Below, one piece after another: positions 35,409-48,100 of a DNA stretch of 64,000 nucleotides; within the stretch, counting starts at the first letter, position 1, and each line of letters starts with the position of its first letter. The stretch comes from Amoebidium appalachense (taxonomy: Eukaryota > Ichthyosporea): assembly GCA_963693365.1 (NCBI GenBank), contig CAVNZM010000001.1, positions 8,928,001 through 8,992,000 of the forward strand, read 5' to 3'. Under the pieces are notes generated by a model. It was not told where the DNA came from, ran no database searches, and saw only the letters and a list, made by a program, of their open reading frames with translations. A program made the position numbers and the translations under genes.

Positions 35409-35543
35409 TGTGCGCGCATGTGTGTGTGCAGGCGCACGTGTGCACGTGTATTTGTGTGTGCTGTGTGTGCGTCGCGCGCGCGTGTGCACGTGTGTGTATG
35501 TGTGCATGTGTGTGTGGGTGCTTGTGTGTGTGCGCGCACGCGC

Positions 35544-35623
35544 ATGCTTCCTATATGCACACGCAAACAAACCTGTGTGCGGGCGCACACACAAGTTTGT
35601 TTACGTGTGCATATAGGAAGCAT
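35544..35623. repeat. Near-perfect 38-40 bp inverted repeat with 2-nt loop
   Basis: The left arm 35544-35581 (ATGCTTCCTATATGCACACG...) and right arm 35584-35623 (ending ...GTGCATATAGGAAGCAT) pair with about three mismatches or bulges. RNA or single-stranded DNA from here would fold into a long snap-back hairpin. No terminal duplication or coding sequence identifies it as a known element. Confidence 0.85.
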
Positions 35624-36253
35624 ATACGAAGGCATGAAGGCTTCCACACAGCATCGAAAAAGGCTCTATATTCACTAACTCTTGGGGGGGGGGGGGGGGG
35701 GGGAAGAGAGGGGAGGAAGGGGGGGGGGGGGGGAGGGGGGGGGAGGGAGGGAGGGAGGGAGGGTGTGCGTGTGTGTAGGCGGGTGGAAGGAGGGGGGGAG
35801 GAGGGGGGGAGGGGGGGGGGGGGGGGGGAGGGGGGGGAGGGGGAGGGAGGGAGGGAGGGGCAAGTTGACTTACCTTATAGTCGTTTCGTATGCCTCAGAA
35901 GTGTGTAGTATTGTAACATTTTTTCTTGCATATTTCTTTTCCTAATCAAAACCAACAATAATTGCAGTCCTACGTTGCCAATTTCATCAATGGTCATGGC
36001 AAAGCCGATCATTTCCCTCCTCCTCTTCCCCCCCTCCCCCCCCCCCCTTCCCCCCTCCTTTCTCCCCCTCTCCCCTCCCCTCCTCCCCCTCCCCTCCCTC
36101 CCCTCCCCCCCCTTCCGGATCCCCCGGTTTCCACCCTCGAAACTAATGCACCGTGACAAAAAATCCTGATTTCTTTGTCTACCTGTGGCACTTTCAAGCA
36201 TGTACCTTTCCGCTTGCAAACCCACGTGCCGTCGTTCGGTTGTCGAACTCCCC

Positions 36254-36287
<34 letters not shown>

Positions 36288-36437
36288 TTAGACCTCCCTC
36301 CCTGCCCCTCTCCCTTCCTTTTCAAAAGCTCCATCTCCCCCCTCCTCTTAACCCACTCATTATCAAGACCTTTCCCCCCTCTGCCCACACCCTCCCACCC
36401 CCCTTTCGGCCCCCCCCCCCCCCCCCCTCCCCCCCCC

Positions 36438-36472
<35 letters not shown>

Positions 36473-37150
36473 CCCCCCGCTCCCTAAAGAAAAAGCAAAA
36501 ACCGAAATAGAATCACCCCCACCACTACCGAAAAACACGGAGAAATAATGGGTCCAAGTGTGGCGAGGGTGTTTGCGTGTATTTGGTGGAAGGGAAGAGG
36601 GTGGTGGTGGTGGTGGTGGGGGGGGGGTGGTGGGAGGGTGTGTGTGTGTGTGTGTGTGGCGGGGGGGGGGGGGGGGGGGGGGTGGTGAAGGAGGAGCGGA
36701 CCGAATGTTTTTTCGTGGGAAGTAATCAGCAACTCGGAACAAGTCAAAAGGTCAATTAACATGAAGGTAGGTTCACCTGACGATACCCCCTCTTAACCCC
36801 CCCCCCCCCCCCCAAATTGAGCCCCCCCCCCCCCCCCCCCCCCCCCCCTCATTGAAAAAGTTTCAATATAGAATAAGTATCCATCAACTTTGCTGAATCG
36901 CCACCGCCGCCTTACCGCACAATCGGTGACTCGCTAATTAAAGACGATTTCGAACGATTTCGCTATAGGTATTCAATATTGGCCAATCAAAATCGTTTAG
37001 ATCCATTACATTCTATCGCGGAATGTTCCGCACCCGGAACTTTGTACCCGAGTACCCGAGCAGAGGCGGCTGAGTATCACCCGCCACTTCGGTACAAAGA
37101 ACAAAGAACAAAATTTCGTTTGTTCTCTAGGTTGTGCTGTTTATGGCTAG

Positions 37151-37200
37151 GTTTAGGGTTGGGTTTAGGGTTAGGGTTGGTTTTAGGGTTTAGGGTTTAG
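37151..37200 (+). repeat. Interstitial telomere-like tract (TTTAGGG/TTAGGG)
   Basis: About 50 bp of degenerate GGTTTAGGG/GGTTAGGG units. The heptamer TTTAGGG is the plant/algal-type telomere repeat and TTAGGG the animal/fungal type; both are mixed here. It lies about 3.9 kb from permease A inside the inverted-duplication spacer. Confidence 0.7.
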
Positions 37201-38526
37201 TGTTGTATATAGGCGTATATTTAATTTCCACAGCACACACCTCCCGACGACACACGTCCGATCACAATTCACTTATTAGATCACCTTACCGATAACGAAC
37301 CAATAACCAATACGCCGCCATTTGAATCGTGAAAATGTGTGATATATTTACCGTGATTATCGGATTGAATTCATGTTAGTACTTTTACACATAAAAGACC
37401 CAGTTTTTGCCTTATTTAGAAGGTGACCTATCGTCCGGTGAACATCTGTGATTAACATGGCATATACTTTATTGCTAGTAGGTAACTGATGGTATGCTGT
37501 TTTGCTCGGTAATTATGACAGCTGCTGGCAATTGCAGCTCCGATCCGGGCCAGATGATAAATGTGCTTCACACGAAGTTATCTAAGTTTGTAGAAAACCT
37601 TTTTTTTTTTATTTTTTAAATGGATTTTATTTCGATCGGGGCATCAGACGGGCTAAGAATGGATATATAGTACAGTTGCCATAGACACAACGAGATAGTC
37701 GCTGAGACAGCTTCAGCAGATATCCAACGAGATATACCAAAAACGAGAGTTCTGCAGTAAGACTGCTAAAAGCTGCAAGTTTGAGCTCAACTACGGGGGA
37801 AAACGGCCCGGCTAGGTTTGCCAGGTGTTTGAATGACGTGCCATGTACATTACATTTATACCAGCACCCAGTGTACACACGACACCTGAGATAGTCAGTT
37901 GATATATCGGATTTCCACGCAGACATAATGTATGGGCTGTTACCGCATGCAGTTTCCCGAAATATGGACCGTGTACACCTTACAGTATACACATCCATTA
38001 ACTCCTTTTCGACTTACGGGAAGCCCTCCCCACCCTCCTCCCCCCACCCCCACCCCCCTCTCCCCATCATTCATGTGTCGCCTGAAGAAAATTAGGATGC
38101 AATCCGGCCTTTGGATTGTGCCCAGTACGGCGATCTAGGCGGCAATCCTCAAGCAATACACCGTACTCAGTTTTATGTTCACCCTCATCCTAGTAGCAGA
38201 ATATTGTAGTTTGCACATGAATGCTGGCTATTAGTTAGGTATGTTCTCCCTTTTCTCCCGCCCGATTCATCTTTCCCCTTCCTTTCTCTACTAACTTTAC
38301 CGTCCCCCCCCCCCCCCCCCCCCCCCCCAACAAAGCCGTCGCATCCCAAACACCCACCCACCCCAGCTTCCGTACAGCATCCCCCCCCCCCCCCCCTCCC
38401 CCCTCCAACCCCCCCCCCCCCCCCTTCCCCCTTCTCCCCCCCCCCCCCCCCGACCCCGACCCTCTTACTTTCCCCTTTAAAAAAATTGCTCCTAATCAAT
38501 GTCCACATATCAGCACACACCTACAC

Positions 38527-38642
<116 letters not shown>

Positions 38643-39274
38643 AGCAGAAACTTTAGTACTATGGGCCGACATGCCGATTCATTTGACGATAGTGCGTGCA
38701 ACCCGCGGTGTTTTAGCATGCCAGAAGTTGAGGGAACGCGTTGGGGGGGGCAACCGGGTGGGCGGGCGGGGGGAAGGGGAAGGAGGGGGAGGGGGGAGGT
38801 TGAAACCTTGCAGGGCAAGGCCCTGGCGTTCGGAAAGATTGTGTGCGTGTATATATATTGTGTATGTGGGGGGGAAGAGGGGGAGGGAGGATGCAGGGGC
38901 GGGGAGGGGGGGGTGTTTGGGGGGTTGGGAGGGGAGGGGGGAGGGGGGAGGGGGCGAGCTACATGTGCAAATCATGGCAGGGGTTAACTCAAGTATCTCG
39001 TTCTCAGCAAGCGGAAAAGACTAAGATGTGTATGTGTTTGGGTGCATGTTTTAGTGCACACATATAATCACGTCGCTGCACCACTTTAGGTGTGTTGATA
39101 GGGTAGGATAAAGGGTTAATGGTTGAATGTGGTGCAGGTGAACGGGGAAGAGGGAGGAGAGGGGGGGGGGGGAGGGGGGATTCTTTTTAGCCCCTGTTTT
39201 GTGCTGAAGCTCATGGTGACTTTTTTGAACTGCCGAGCATCCTTGGTAAAGCAATCTCTCCCCCCCCCTTCCCC

Positions 39275-39306
<32 letters not shown>

Positions 39307-39709
39307 TTTCCCCCCCCCCCTTTCCCCCCCTCCCCCCCCCCTCCCCTCCCTGCCTCCCTCTCTCCCTACCCAGCCCCCTCCCCTCCAACACACACATGTA
39401 CACACGCAAACCTGTTCCCCCGTTCTCCCCATTCCCTTCCGTTCCCCAACTCCACCCTGAAGAGGGAATGGCATTACCCACCAAATATATTGCTCTCAAC
39501 ACTTACCCCTCTTCCCCCTCTACCCCCCCTCCTCCCCCCCCACATTCCCTCCTCCACTCCCCGGGGGGAAGGCCCCCTCCGGGGAGAGTATTGAGAGGAG
39601 CCAGAGAATATGGGGAGAAGGGGAGGATAGGGGGAGGGTGGGGTAGGGTTGATGGACATCCAGAAACACCAACTGCCCCCCCCCCCCCCCCCCCCCCCCC
39701 ATGCCCTGA

Positions 39710-39747
<38 letters not shown>

Positions 39748-39975
39748 CTAGTAGCCTCAACGGGAGCCGGTTACTGAGCCTTTACACTTTTGTTCTACAT
39801 GGTATTTCTATCTATTTCTGTCACATTGAGCTCAGCCCGGCTTTAGTAATGAGTATGCTGAGCTTGGGGGCCCGGGAGGCGGGGGGCGAGGGGGGGGGGG
39901 GGGGGGGAGGGGGGAGAAGAGGAGGACGAGGGATTTTAGAACGGGGAGGGAGGACGGACGGGAGACGTGTGTGTA

Positions 39976-39979
<4 letters not shown>

Positions 39980-40062
<83 letters not shown>
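39980..40062. repeat. (TG)n microsatellite
   Basis: About 40 TG units in intergenic DNA ending in CCTGCGCGCGCGC. Confidence 0.95.
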
Positions 40063-40064
<2 letters not shown>

Positions 40065-41658
40065 TGCGCGCGCGCATGCGTTGGAACATGAGCATGAGTG
40101 TGGACCGATAAGGGGGCAAGGGGGGGCGTGGGGGGGGGAAGGGGTGTTATATCGATTGGGTGGAGGGGGGGGGGGGGGGGGGGGGATGGGGGTACGTAGG
40201 TGGGGGTAGGGGGATCGGATAAGTAGGAGAGGGAAGGGAGTAGGATCGATAAGGGGCGGGGGGGGGGGAAGGGGGGGGGGAGGCAGGGGGACAGCGGGGA
40301 GGGAGAGGGTGTGTGTGTGTTGGGGGGGGGGGGGGGGGGGGTTGTATCGCTAGCAGGATAGGGGTGGTGGGGGTTTATTAGGGTCGATGGGGTGAGGAGA
40401 GGGGGGAGAGTCTTGAAAGATTTTCGAATCATAGGGGAGAACCAAAAAGGAAGATATTAGAACCGATGGGGGGGGGGGGGGGGGGGGGGGGAATGGGGGG
40501 GGTGTTGAGGGGGGAGGGGGGTTGTTTTTGAAAACGGAAATGGCAGTACCAATGAGAGAGGATTACAGATTAGGCAAAGATCTAAATATAATGCCCTAAA
40601 ACTCATGGATGAGGAACCAAGATGTTTTCATTACGGTGGGACAAAAGTTTTGAGGGTGACACGGAGTGGGGAGAAGGGGGGAGAAGGGGGGGGGGAAGGG
40701 GCGGATCATGGACTAAAGAAGATTCTCCGTTCTGCGCTTCCCTCCCTCTCCCCCTGCCGGCCCCCCCTCCTCCCCCCCCCCCCCCCCCCTCCCCCCTCCC
40801 CCCTTCCCCTGCGCACTTTTCCTCTTCCTTTACAAACGCAACCCAGCTATCGCATACACCACCAACTGGTCCTCCCAACCCCACCCTGACCCTTATATCC
40901 CCCCCCCCCCCCCCCCCCCCCGCGGCCCCCGGCCGCCGCCCCCTCCCCCCCTCACCCTCCCCCCCCCCCTACTCTCCTCCCCCCCCCCCCCCTCGCCCCC
41001 TTCCCCCCGACCTCTCACTCTTTCCCTCCCCCCTCCCCCGCCAGAACAAGACGGTGTCAATCCCATCTCCTCCCCGCCCCCTTCCCTTCTCCTCCCCCCC
41101 CCCCACCCATCCTCCCCCCCCCCTCCCCCCGTTAGGCGAACACACACCCTCCCTCCTCCCCCCTCCTACCCCTCCCCCCAAGCTCACCCTCCCGGGCCCT
41201 CCCCCCCCAGGGGAATCAAAAGTCAAAAGGCGCTGCTGCCGTCAAGCATCTTTTAAGGAATTTCCAAATATCCCGCATTCACTTTTCATGGTGTATGCGT
41301 GCTCGCCAGGCTACACAACCGTGAAATTCACGCTGAAATTTTGCACTGCATTCTCTCCCTCACAGGCCCATATATACAATTACTATTTCAAATCTGCCGG
41401 TTCAAGTGGTAATTTAAGCTGTTTGCTCGAGGCAAAGAGAGACCAGTCTCAGGTATGGGGGTTTTTGCTCGGAATATCCCCTCAGCGGTATATCATGATC
41501 AAGTAAATAGATGTCGGGTGATGATTATATATCAGGGTTTACTTTCTCTACGAGGCAGTACCATAAAGAATAAGAAAACCAATTAGTTAGGTTCCCCGTT
41601 TTTTTTTGTTTTTTTTTGTTTTTTTTTTCGGGCTCCCCTGGGGCACTCGATATCAGCT

Positions 41659-41659
<1 letters not shown>

Positions 41660-41751
<92 letters not shown>
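41660..41751. repeat. (TG)n microsatellite
   Basis: About 45 TG units, preceded by T tracts. No splice sites or genes nearby. Confidence 0.95.
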
Positions 41752-41752
<1 letters not shown>

Positions 41753-43561
41753 AGAATTTTGTAATGATGTGTTTCTCAAGCCAATCAATACATCTAATAA
41801 ACAGGCCATAGTTACGTGTGCATGGTATAAAATGAAGGATGTTGTAATTTTCAAGTGACCGAACCCAACTGAAATCTGGACGGAAATTTCGAGATTTCAA
41901 TCTGCATGCCGCATGATGATTGGCTTTAGGCTTTAAGCCAACTATGGCGCAGGCTTTCAAGCCCACCTTCCACCCCATTTGGACCCCAGGCATCCATAGT
42001 TAGACATAATGGTTTTGTTCTTGTAGACATAGCCAAATTTTTGCGTTTTTCTTTCTCCAATAAAGAGCTAACCGTTATAGATAGAAGCTCATATGAGCCA
42101 CATGTTTTTAATGTGTCTCAGAACAATGACCTCATACTGAGTATGTCGACATGAACCACATAACATGTTCCTGTTTGCACAGTGACCTGTCGACATGAGC
42201 CACATATTCTGATGTCTGCACAGTGATCCAATACTGACTGACGTAGCACCCTAGCTAGCGTACTGTCGGTGCTGGGTGGAAGACGGTACCTCCCCCTGAG
42301 GGCCCCTACATAGAGGTACCTCCGGGAACAAAACTGGTAAAATAAAAAAACCTAATACCGAGGATGTCGACATGATCCACGTCGATCTGTGGTATCGACA
42401 TCGTTAGATTAGGCTACCCACGAGCCACATCGACATGTTGTAAATTGCTAGATCATGTCGACAGTTCTACATAATTCGTTGATGTCGTGAATAGGCTACA
42501 TCATATATATATATATAGATGTTGCATTTTCAACGCTCGTGCCTGGGTCTCTGCAAATAATTCCCCTATAGACACCGTCTGCAATCGACCCCCGACAAAT
42601 ACCTACCCCCCCCCCCCCCCCCCCATCCCCCCCCCCTCTACAGCCACCATCACCACCACCATGCACGCACAAAAACTTTTCCTGTCCCCCCAATGCACAA
42701 CCGCACAGCCTCCCAACACAAGCCGGCATATGCACATCTCGTAAAAACTGAAAACACACACGTGCACGAAGGTGAGCAGGCACACACAAGTAGCCCTAAG
42801 CACACATACACGCGCTTGCACGAGGGCGCACAAAATGTGAAACAACTATTACACAGACACAGCGTGCAGGTGACGCAATAATAGACTACCGGCACACAAG
42901 CAAATCACGGTGCAAGGATCCGTGCAGATAAATTCTGTACAATCTCAAAGAGAACAGGGTCAATATTTTTGCTACTCCCTTGCAGGGTCTTTGCAGCTTC
43001 TCATACACACACCTGCGATTCCCCCAGACAAGCACCTGCGATGACACCCCCCCCCCCCCCCCCCCCTAGCACACACATACTCGTCCTCTCGTGATGCACA
43101 ACCGCAGAGCCGTCCAACATGTCAACTGGCATACTTGCGTCTCCTAAAACTAAAACACACACGTAGTCGAGCTCACACACACTAGCCCGTAAGCACACAC
43201 ACACACATGGGTGATGCAATTCACATGCACGGACCACATGTGAAAAAACCCACACAATTTAGCAAATGCCGGTGCAAGGGCCCGAGCGGATAAATCTTGT
43301 ACAATCCCAACGAGAAAAGAGTCACGGTACGAGGGTCAATTTGGAATGAACGTTTATTTATGGCTGCCTCGACACTAAAGCATTATCGTATTCATCTTGG
43401 GAATAACGATAAAGAGAGATTATTACATAGTCTTCATCGACCGTTATAATCGGCGCTATACATCGAGCCTCGTGGCTCATCATTCACTAAAATGCATGAT
43501 TCAATGTTGCAGCAAAAATTCTCGCTATAATGTTCAATTATTTCAAAAAAAAGACAGGTTT

Positions 43562-45196
43562 TCAGTGGGCAAGCTCCTTTGTGATCTCGGTAATGCCGAA
43601 GCGCATCTTGCTGTGCCACAGGCCATAGGAGAAGTAAACGATCAGACCGACGGCTAGCCAAACAAGGAACCGATAGAGCGTCTCCACGCCGGTCGAGGAC
43701 ATCAGCCAGATGCACATGGCCATGGACAGCACGGGCACAATGGGGAACTCGTAGCGCACGCCGTTGCGGTTGATTGGGATGTTGCCAAACACCCGGAACA
43801 GCCGCTGGGCATCGGGCTGGGTGAAGCGCAGAACAATGACACCGAGGGACACGAGCACAAAGGCAAACAGCGTGCCGATGGAAGACATGTCGGCAAGCAC
43901 GTCAATGGGGAGCACAGCGCTGGCAAGGGCAATGAACACACCACTAATGATGGTGGTGACGTGGGGCGTGCCGAAGCGGGGATGGATCTTAGCACAGACC
44001 TGGGGGAGCAGACCGTCCTTGGCCATGGAATAGAAGATGCGGGGCTGGCCCATCTGCATGACCAGCAGCACGGACGTGAGACCGCACATGGCTGCCAGCG
44101 TGACGTAGATCACAAGCCCCTTGCCGCCGATGGCGTCAGCAACGAGAGCCATGGGGGAGGCAGACTTGGCAAACTCGGTGTAGCTGATGACACCCACAAG
44201 CACGGTGGACATAAGGATGTACAGCACCGTGCAGACGCCCAGAGAACCGAGCACACCGATGGGGAGATCGCGCTGGGGCACCTTGGCCTCCTGGGCCATG
44301 CAGGTGACAGCATCAAAACCGATGTAGGCAAAGAACACAACCACTGCAGCGCGCATCACACCGGCAAAGCCATACACGTCACCACCCTCGTTGGGGGGCA
44401 TGAAGGGGGTGTAGTTGTCGGGGTCGACCTTGGTGAAGCCCCAGATGATGACCGTGAGCACGGCTGAGCCCTTGATGGCCACGATGATGTGGTTGACCCA
44501 CGCAGACTCCTTGATGCCCACCACCAGCACAATCGTCACAATCGTGCAAATCATGGCCGCGGGGAGGTCGACATAGTTGCCAGTGGTGACGAAGGAGCTC
44601 GTCTTTGCGTCCCACGTAATGGGTGCAGAGCAGAAGCGGTGGTCGAAAGTGACACCGAATGCGGCCTTGAAGAACTTGGAGAAGTAGGCAGACCAGCCCA
44701 CAGCCACGGCGGCAGAGCCAATCATGTACTCGAGAAGAAGCGTCCAGCCAATGACCCACGCCACCAGCTCACCGAGTGTTGCGTAGGCAAAGGTGTAGGC
44801 ACTGCCGGAGATGGGGATCATGGTGGCCATCTCGGTGTAGCAGAGACCAGCCAAGGCAGAGGCAATGCCGCCGATAAGGAAGGAAATCACCACGGCAGGG
44901 CCAGCATACTTGCCGGCAGCCACACCGGCCAGCACGAAGATACCTGTGCCGATGATGGCGCCAATACCGATGAGCATAAGGTCGAGACCACTCAGCACAC
45001 GCTTGAGGCCGCTGTCTGCCTGGGACTCGGCCACAAGTCCAGCAAACGACTTTGTGCACCACAGCTGCTGCCACTTGGTCATGACGGGCTGAGAGCTCCC
45101 CGCCGGTACACTGGAGGCATTGTTGTAGTCGATGTCGGTGACCCGGGAATCACCCACGGTCGTTGACTCTCCCTCCCACTTCTTCTGGTAAGCCAT
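43562..45196 (-). CDS. APC-superfamily cationic amino acid transporter (CAT/YfnA-like), intronless, copy B
   Basis: Single open frame of 544 aa, the inverted paralogue of 31614-33245, with the same signature GAIIGTGIFVLAG and the same transmembrane pattern. The N-terminal 30-40 residues differ clearly (for example EGESTTVG against EAGDSVVA, plus one inserted Asn). The long middle is almost identical including synonymous positions, and the last about 40 codons diverge again at silent sites. Flanking DNA on both sides is unrelated between copies. This is the signature expected from gene conversion in the centre of two older duplicates. Because the flanks differ, the two genes probably answer to different controls. 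No TATA as clear as that of copy A is visible; TTTTTAAA near 45255-45262 is the nearest candidate. Confidence 0.92.
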   Translation of the reverse strand: MAYQKKWEGESTTVGDSRVTDIDYNNASSVPAGSSQPVMTKWQQLWCTKSFAGLVAESQADSGLKRVLSGLDLMLIGIGAIIGTGIFVLAGVAAGKYAGPAVVISFLIGGIASALAGLCYTEMATMIPISGSAYTFAYATLGELVAWVIGWTLLLEYMIGSAAVAVGWSAYFSKFFKAAFGVTFDHRFCSAPITWDAKTSSFVTTGNYVDLPAAMICTIVTIVLVVGIKESAWVNHIIVAIKGSAVLTVIIWGFTKVDPDNYTPFMPPNEGGDVYGFAGVMRAAVVVFFAYIGFDAVTCMAQEAKVPQRDLPIGVLGSLGVCTVLYILMSTVLVGVISYTEFAKSASPMALVADAIGGKGLVIYVTLAAMCGLTSVLLVMQMGQPRIFYSMAKDGLLPQVCAKIHPRFGTPHVTTIISGVFIALASAVLPIDVLADMSSIGTLFAFVLVSLGVIVLRFTQPDAQRLFRVFGNIPINRNGVRYEFPIVPVLSMAMCIWLMSSTGVETLYRFLVWLAVGLIVYFSYGLWHSKMRFGITEITKELAH

Positions 45197-48100
45197 CTTC
45201 TCAATAGTCTACTAAGATTCTAACTTGCTGGTGTTGTTGGCGGGCACCTGCTGTTTAAAAACCTGGCACCGAAGTGTGGGCCTGACCCGATCGGAACTTG
45301 ACTACAAGGCGAGTGCCTCTCACCATTATTTACCCGCGGGATTGGGTTACACTAGGCACTGACGGAATGAATGGATGCCTGACTATTCACCAATCGGAAA
45401 TGAATTCTGCACTACACACACCAATGTCCGACTCCAATCGTGCATATGAACCGGGGATTAGCGGTTGTTTTGACGACAAATGACTTATATAAAAAATTCT
45501 TATGATACGTAGACGGGATAATTTACGCAAATAAACATGTTTACACTTTTAATAGATATATAAACAAGCCAAGGCCCACAGGAATAAGTACGTAGGAAAG
45601 ACCCTTTGTAACAAATTCTGAGGATCGGTATGATTGTATGGACATCAGCAGCGCGAATTGGCCCTGTATTTTGTGGCCGGTCTAGGGGGCCGGTCACAAG
45701 CTCAGATGCGGCGTTGTCCAGTAGGCTTGGGAAGCGAAAGCTGGAACTCGAATTCGAACTTCAGAGTTTGAGTTCCATCGAACTACAAATGAACCCAATG
45801 AAGTAAGGAAAAAACCGGCGATGTCCGGTGGTGTTGGTGAAGTTGGTTTTTTAAAAAGATCCAACAGGCTATATTTACACCAGTTGGGAATCCTGATCCT
45901 TCGACCGGCGTGTGACGTCACTGCACCGGACTGAACTCACTGACTGCGGGCGCCACACATCTGGGTTAGTAATACAATTGAATTATTGTTTTTTTCCAAT
46001 CCGAAAATCCGAAACAAAATGAGCGAATGGCAACACAACAGCAGCCAACATTTTAGGAAGATGTCTATAGTATTTGTGGGGCGGAAGCGTTGTTTATTGA
46101 AAAAATTAGTGAGGATAAGATGAAATAAATAAGTGCGGGCAACAAACAGGGCGACAGCAAGGTTAACTCAACAAGGTACAGCCAACGACGCTACCAAAAT
46201 GATCCCCTCATTAGACTCAATGTCTCGAAGTATACCGTATTTCTCCCCTGGATTATAATAGAAATTGCACACCCTGGGCAATCCTTGGAGCGTTGGGAAA
46301 TGAATGATGCGAGTGAACCAGGTGATTGAACAAAGATGACTCGCCTATCAAAAGCTTAGTATTTTATCCAAATTTGTGTATGTCCGCTGGGCCTGGAACC
46401 AGTGCTTTCGCTCCCCCGCAATTTGTCCCTGCGCAGCCGCTCTGCACGCATGCTTCAAACTTTTTTTCTGCCTCAGGTGTCAGGAGACGCTTCGGAGAAA
46501 GCGCTTGAAACTCAGTTGACGTCAGCTGAGGCTTCACCTTACGCAGTGTGCCAATGAGCTCTGGCTGCTAGCGCTCTGCAGCTGTTCTGACGATCCTCGA
46601 ATATTATGCTTTTATTTATTGGTTTCCAGGCTCAAAGTGTGCTTTTCTGTGGCTTTTTCTTGGTGGCTTTTTCATCTCACCTCAGGAACACCTGATGTGG
46701 CTCGTCCACGTAGTGAACCTACAGTGATCACGGCCCTCACTGAGACTTCGTGCTTCTCATCAAAATATGTTTAGTAATGTCTTCGTCAAGTTGGTGTGTG
46801 TTGCATGGCAACATTATGGCCCATATGCATGATGTGCGTGTGGTGTGAATGTGTTTAAAGGGTCGTCAGAGTGGGTGTTTAAGTTGTGTCCGTGTGCCCG
46901 CGTGCGTGGGCGGTCATGTATGCCGGAATACTCTGTGACGGTGGTGTGTACGTAAGTGTGTACGTTGTACACGAGTGTGCATGCACGTGTGTGTGCCTCT
47001 CTCTCTCTCTCTGTGTGTGTGCATGCATGTGTGTGCGTGTGTGTGTATGTGTGCATGTGTGTGTTCAAGTTGTGTACACAACGAACAGAATGTGTGCGTG
47101 CAATGTACGCGTGCACATGCGAATTTCTCTCTCTCTCTCTCTCTCTCTCTCCCCCCCCCCCCCCCCCCCCCCTCTCTCCGGATCTCTCTCTCTCTCTCTC
47201 TCTCTCCCCCCCCGCCCTCTCTCTCTGTGTGTGTGTCTCTCTGCGTGTGTGTGAGCATGTGTGCACATGTGTGTGTGTGCGCGCACGTATTCGTGCACGT
47301 GCGTGCCTGCGTGCCCGCCCGCCCGCGCGTGTGTGTGCACGTGTATGTGTTTGGACTGTGCGTGTGACGGCTGTAAATTTGCGATTATTATTGTATGATG
47401 CGGGTTGCTCCGCCTGCGGAGAGAGCCCTCTCTCACCCTTTCAGACGACCGAGACCAGTCTCCCTCTCTCACTAGTCAATGTCAATTGTTCTCGCTCCAT
47501 ATCTCTGCCTCCCTCTCTGTCGAAGGAGATTGAAAAGAAGGGGTACGGAGGGGGTAGGGAGGGAGAGAGGAGAGAGAGAGACAGAGAGAGAGAGAGAGGG
47601 GGGGGGGGGGGGGGGGGGAGAGAGAGAGAGGAGAAGAGAGAGAGAGTGAGACAGAGAGAGAGAGAGATAAAGAGAGAGAGTCCGTATGTGTGAGTGTGCA
47701 TGCACGGTTCTCTCTGCCTCCCTCCGAGCGAGCCTCTAGATCTCTTGCTCTCTCCCTCCAAGGCTCTCCGACTCTCTCCCTCTCTCTCTCTCGCTCTCTC
47801 TCTATCTGCCAGCTGTCTGCCTGTCTGTCTCTCTCTCTCCCTCTCTGCGCCTTCTCCCGAGTATATACTCGTACGAGGCAACCTCTAGATCTCTAGATAT
47901 CTCTTAAATCCCCCCTCTCCCTCCCCCTCTCCCCCTCTCTCTGTTTATCCCTCTCCCTTCCTAACTAGACTCTCTTTCTTTCCTCCCTACGCATTCTCTC
48001 CGAGCCGAGGCTTCCCCCCCCCTCCCCCCTCCCTCCCCCTCCCCCCCTTTCCCCGCGCGCCCCCTTCCCCCCCCCCCCCCCCCCCCCCCCCCGCCCCCTT

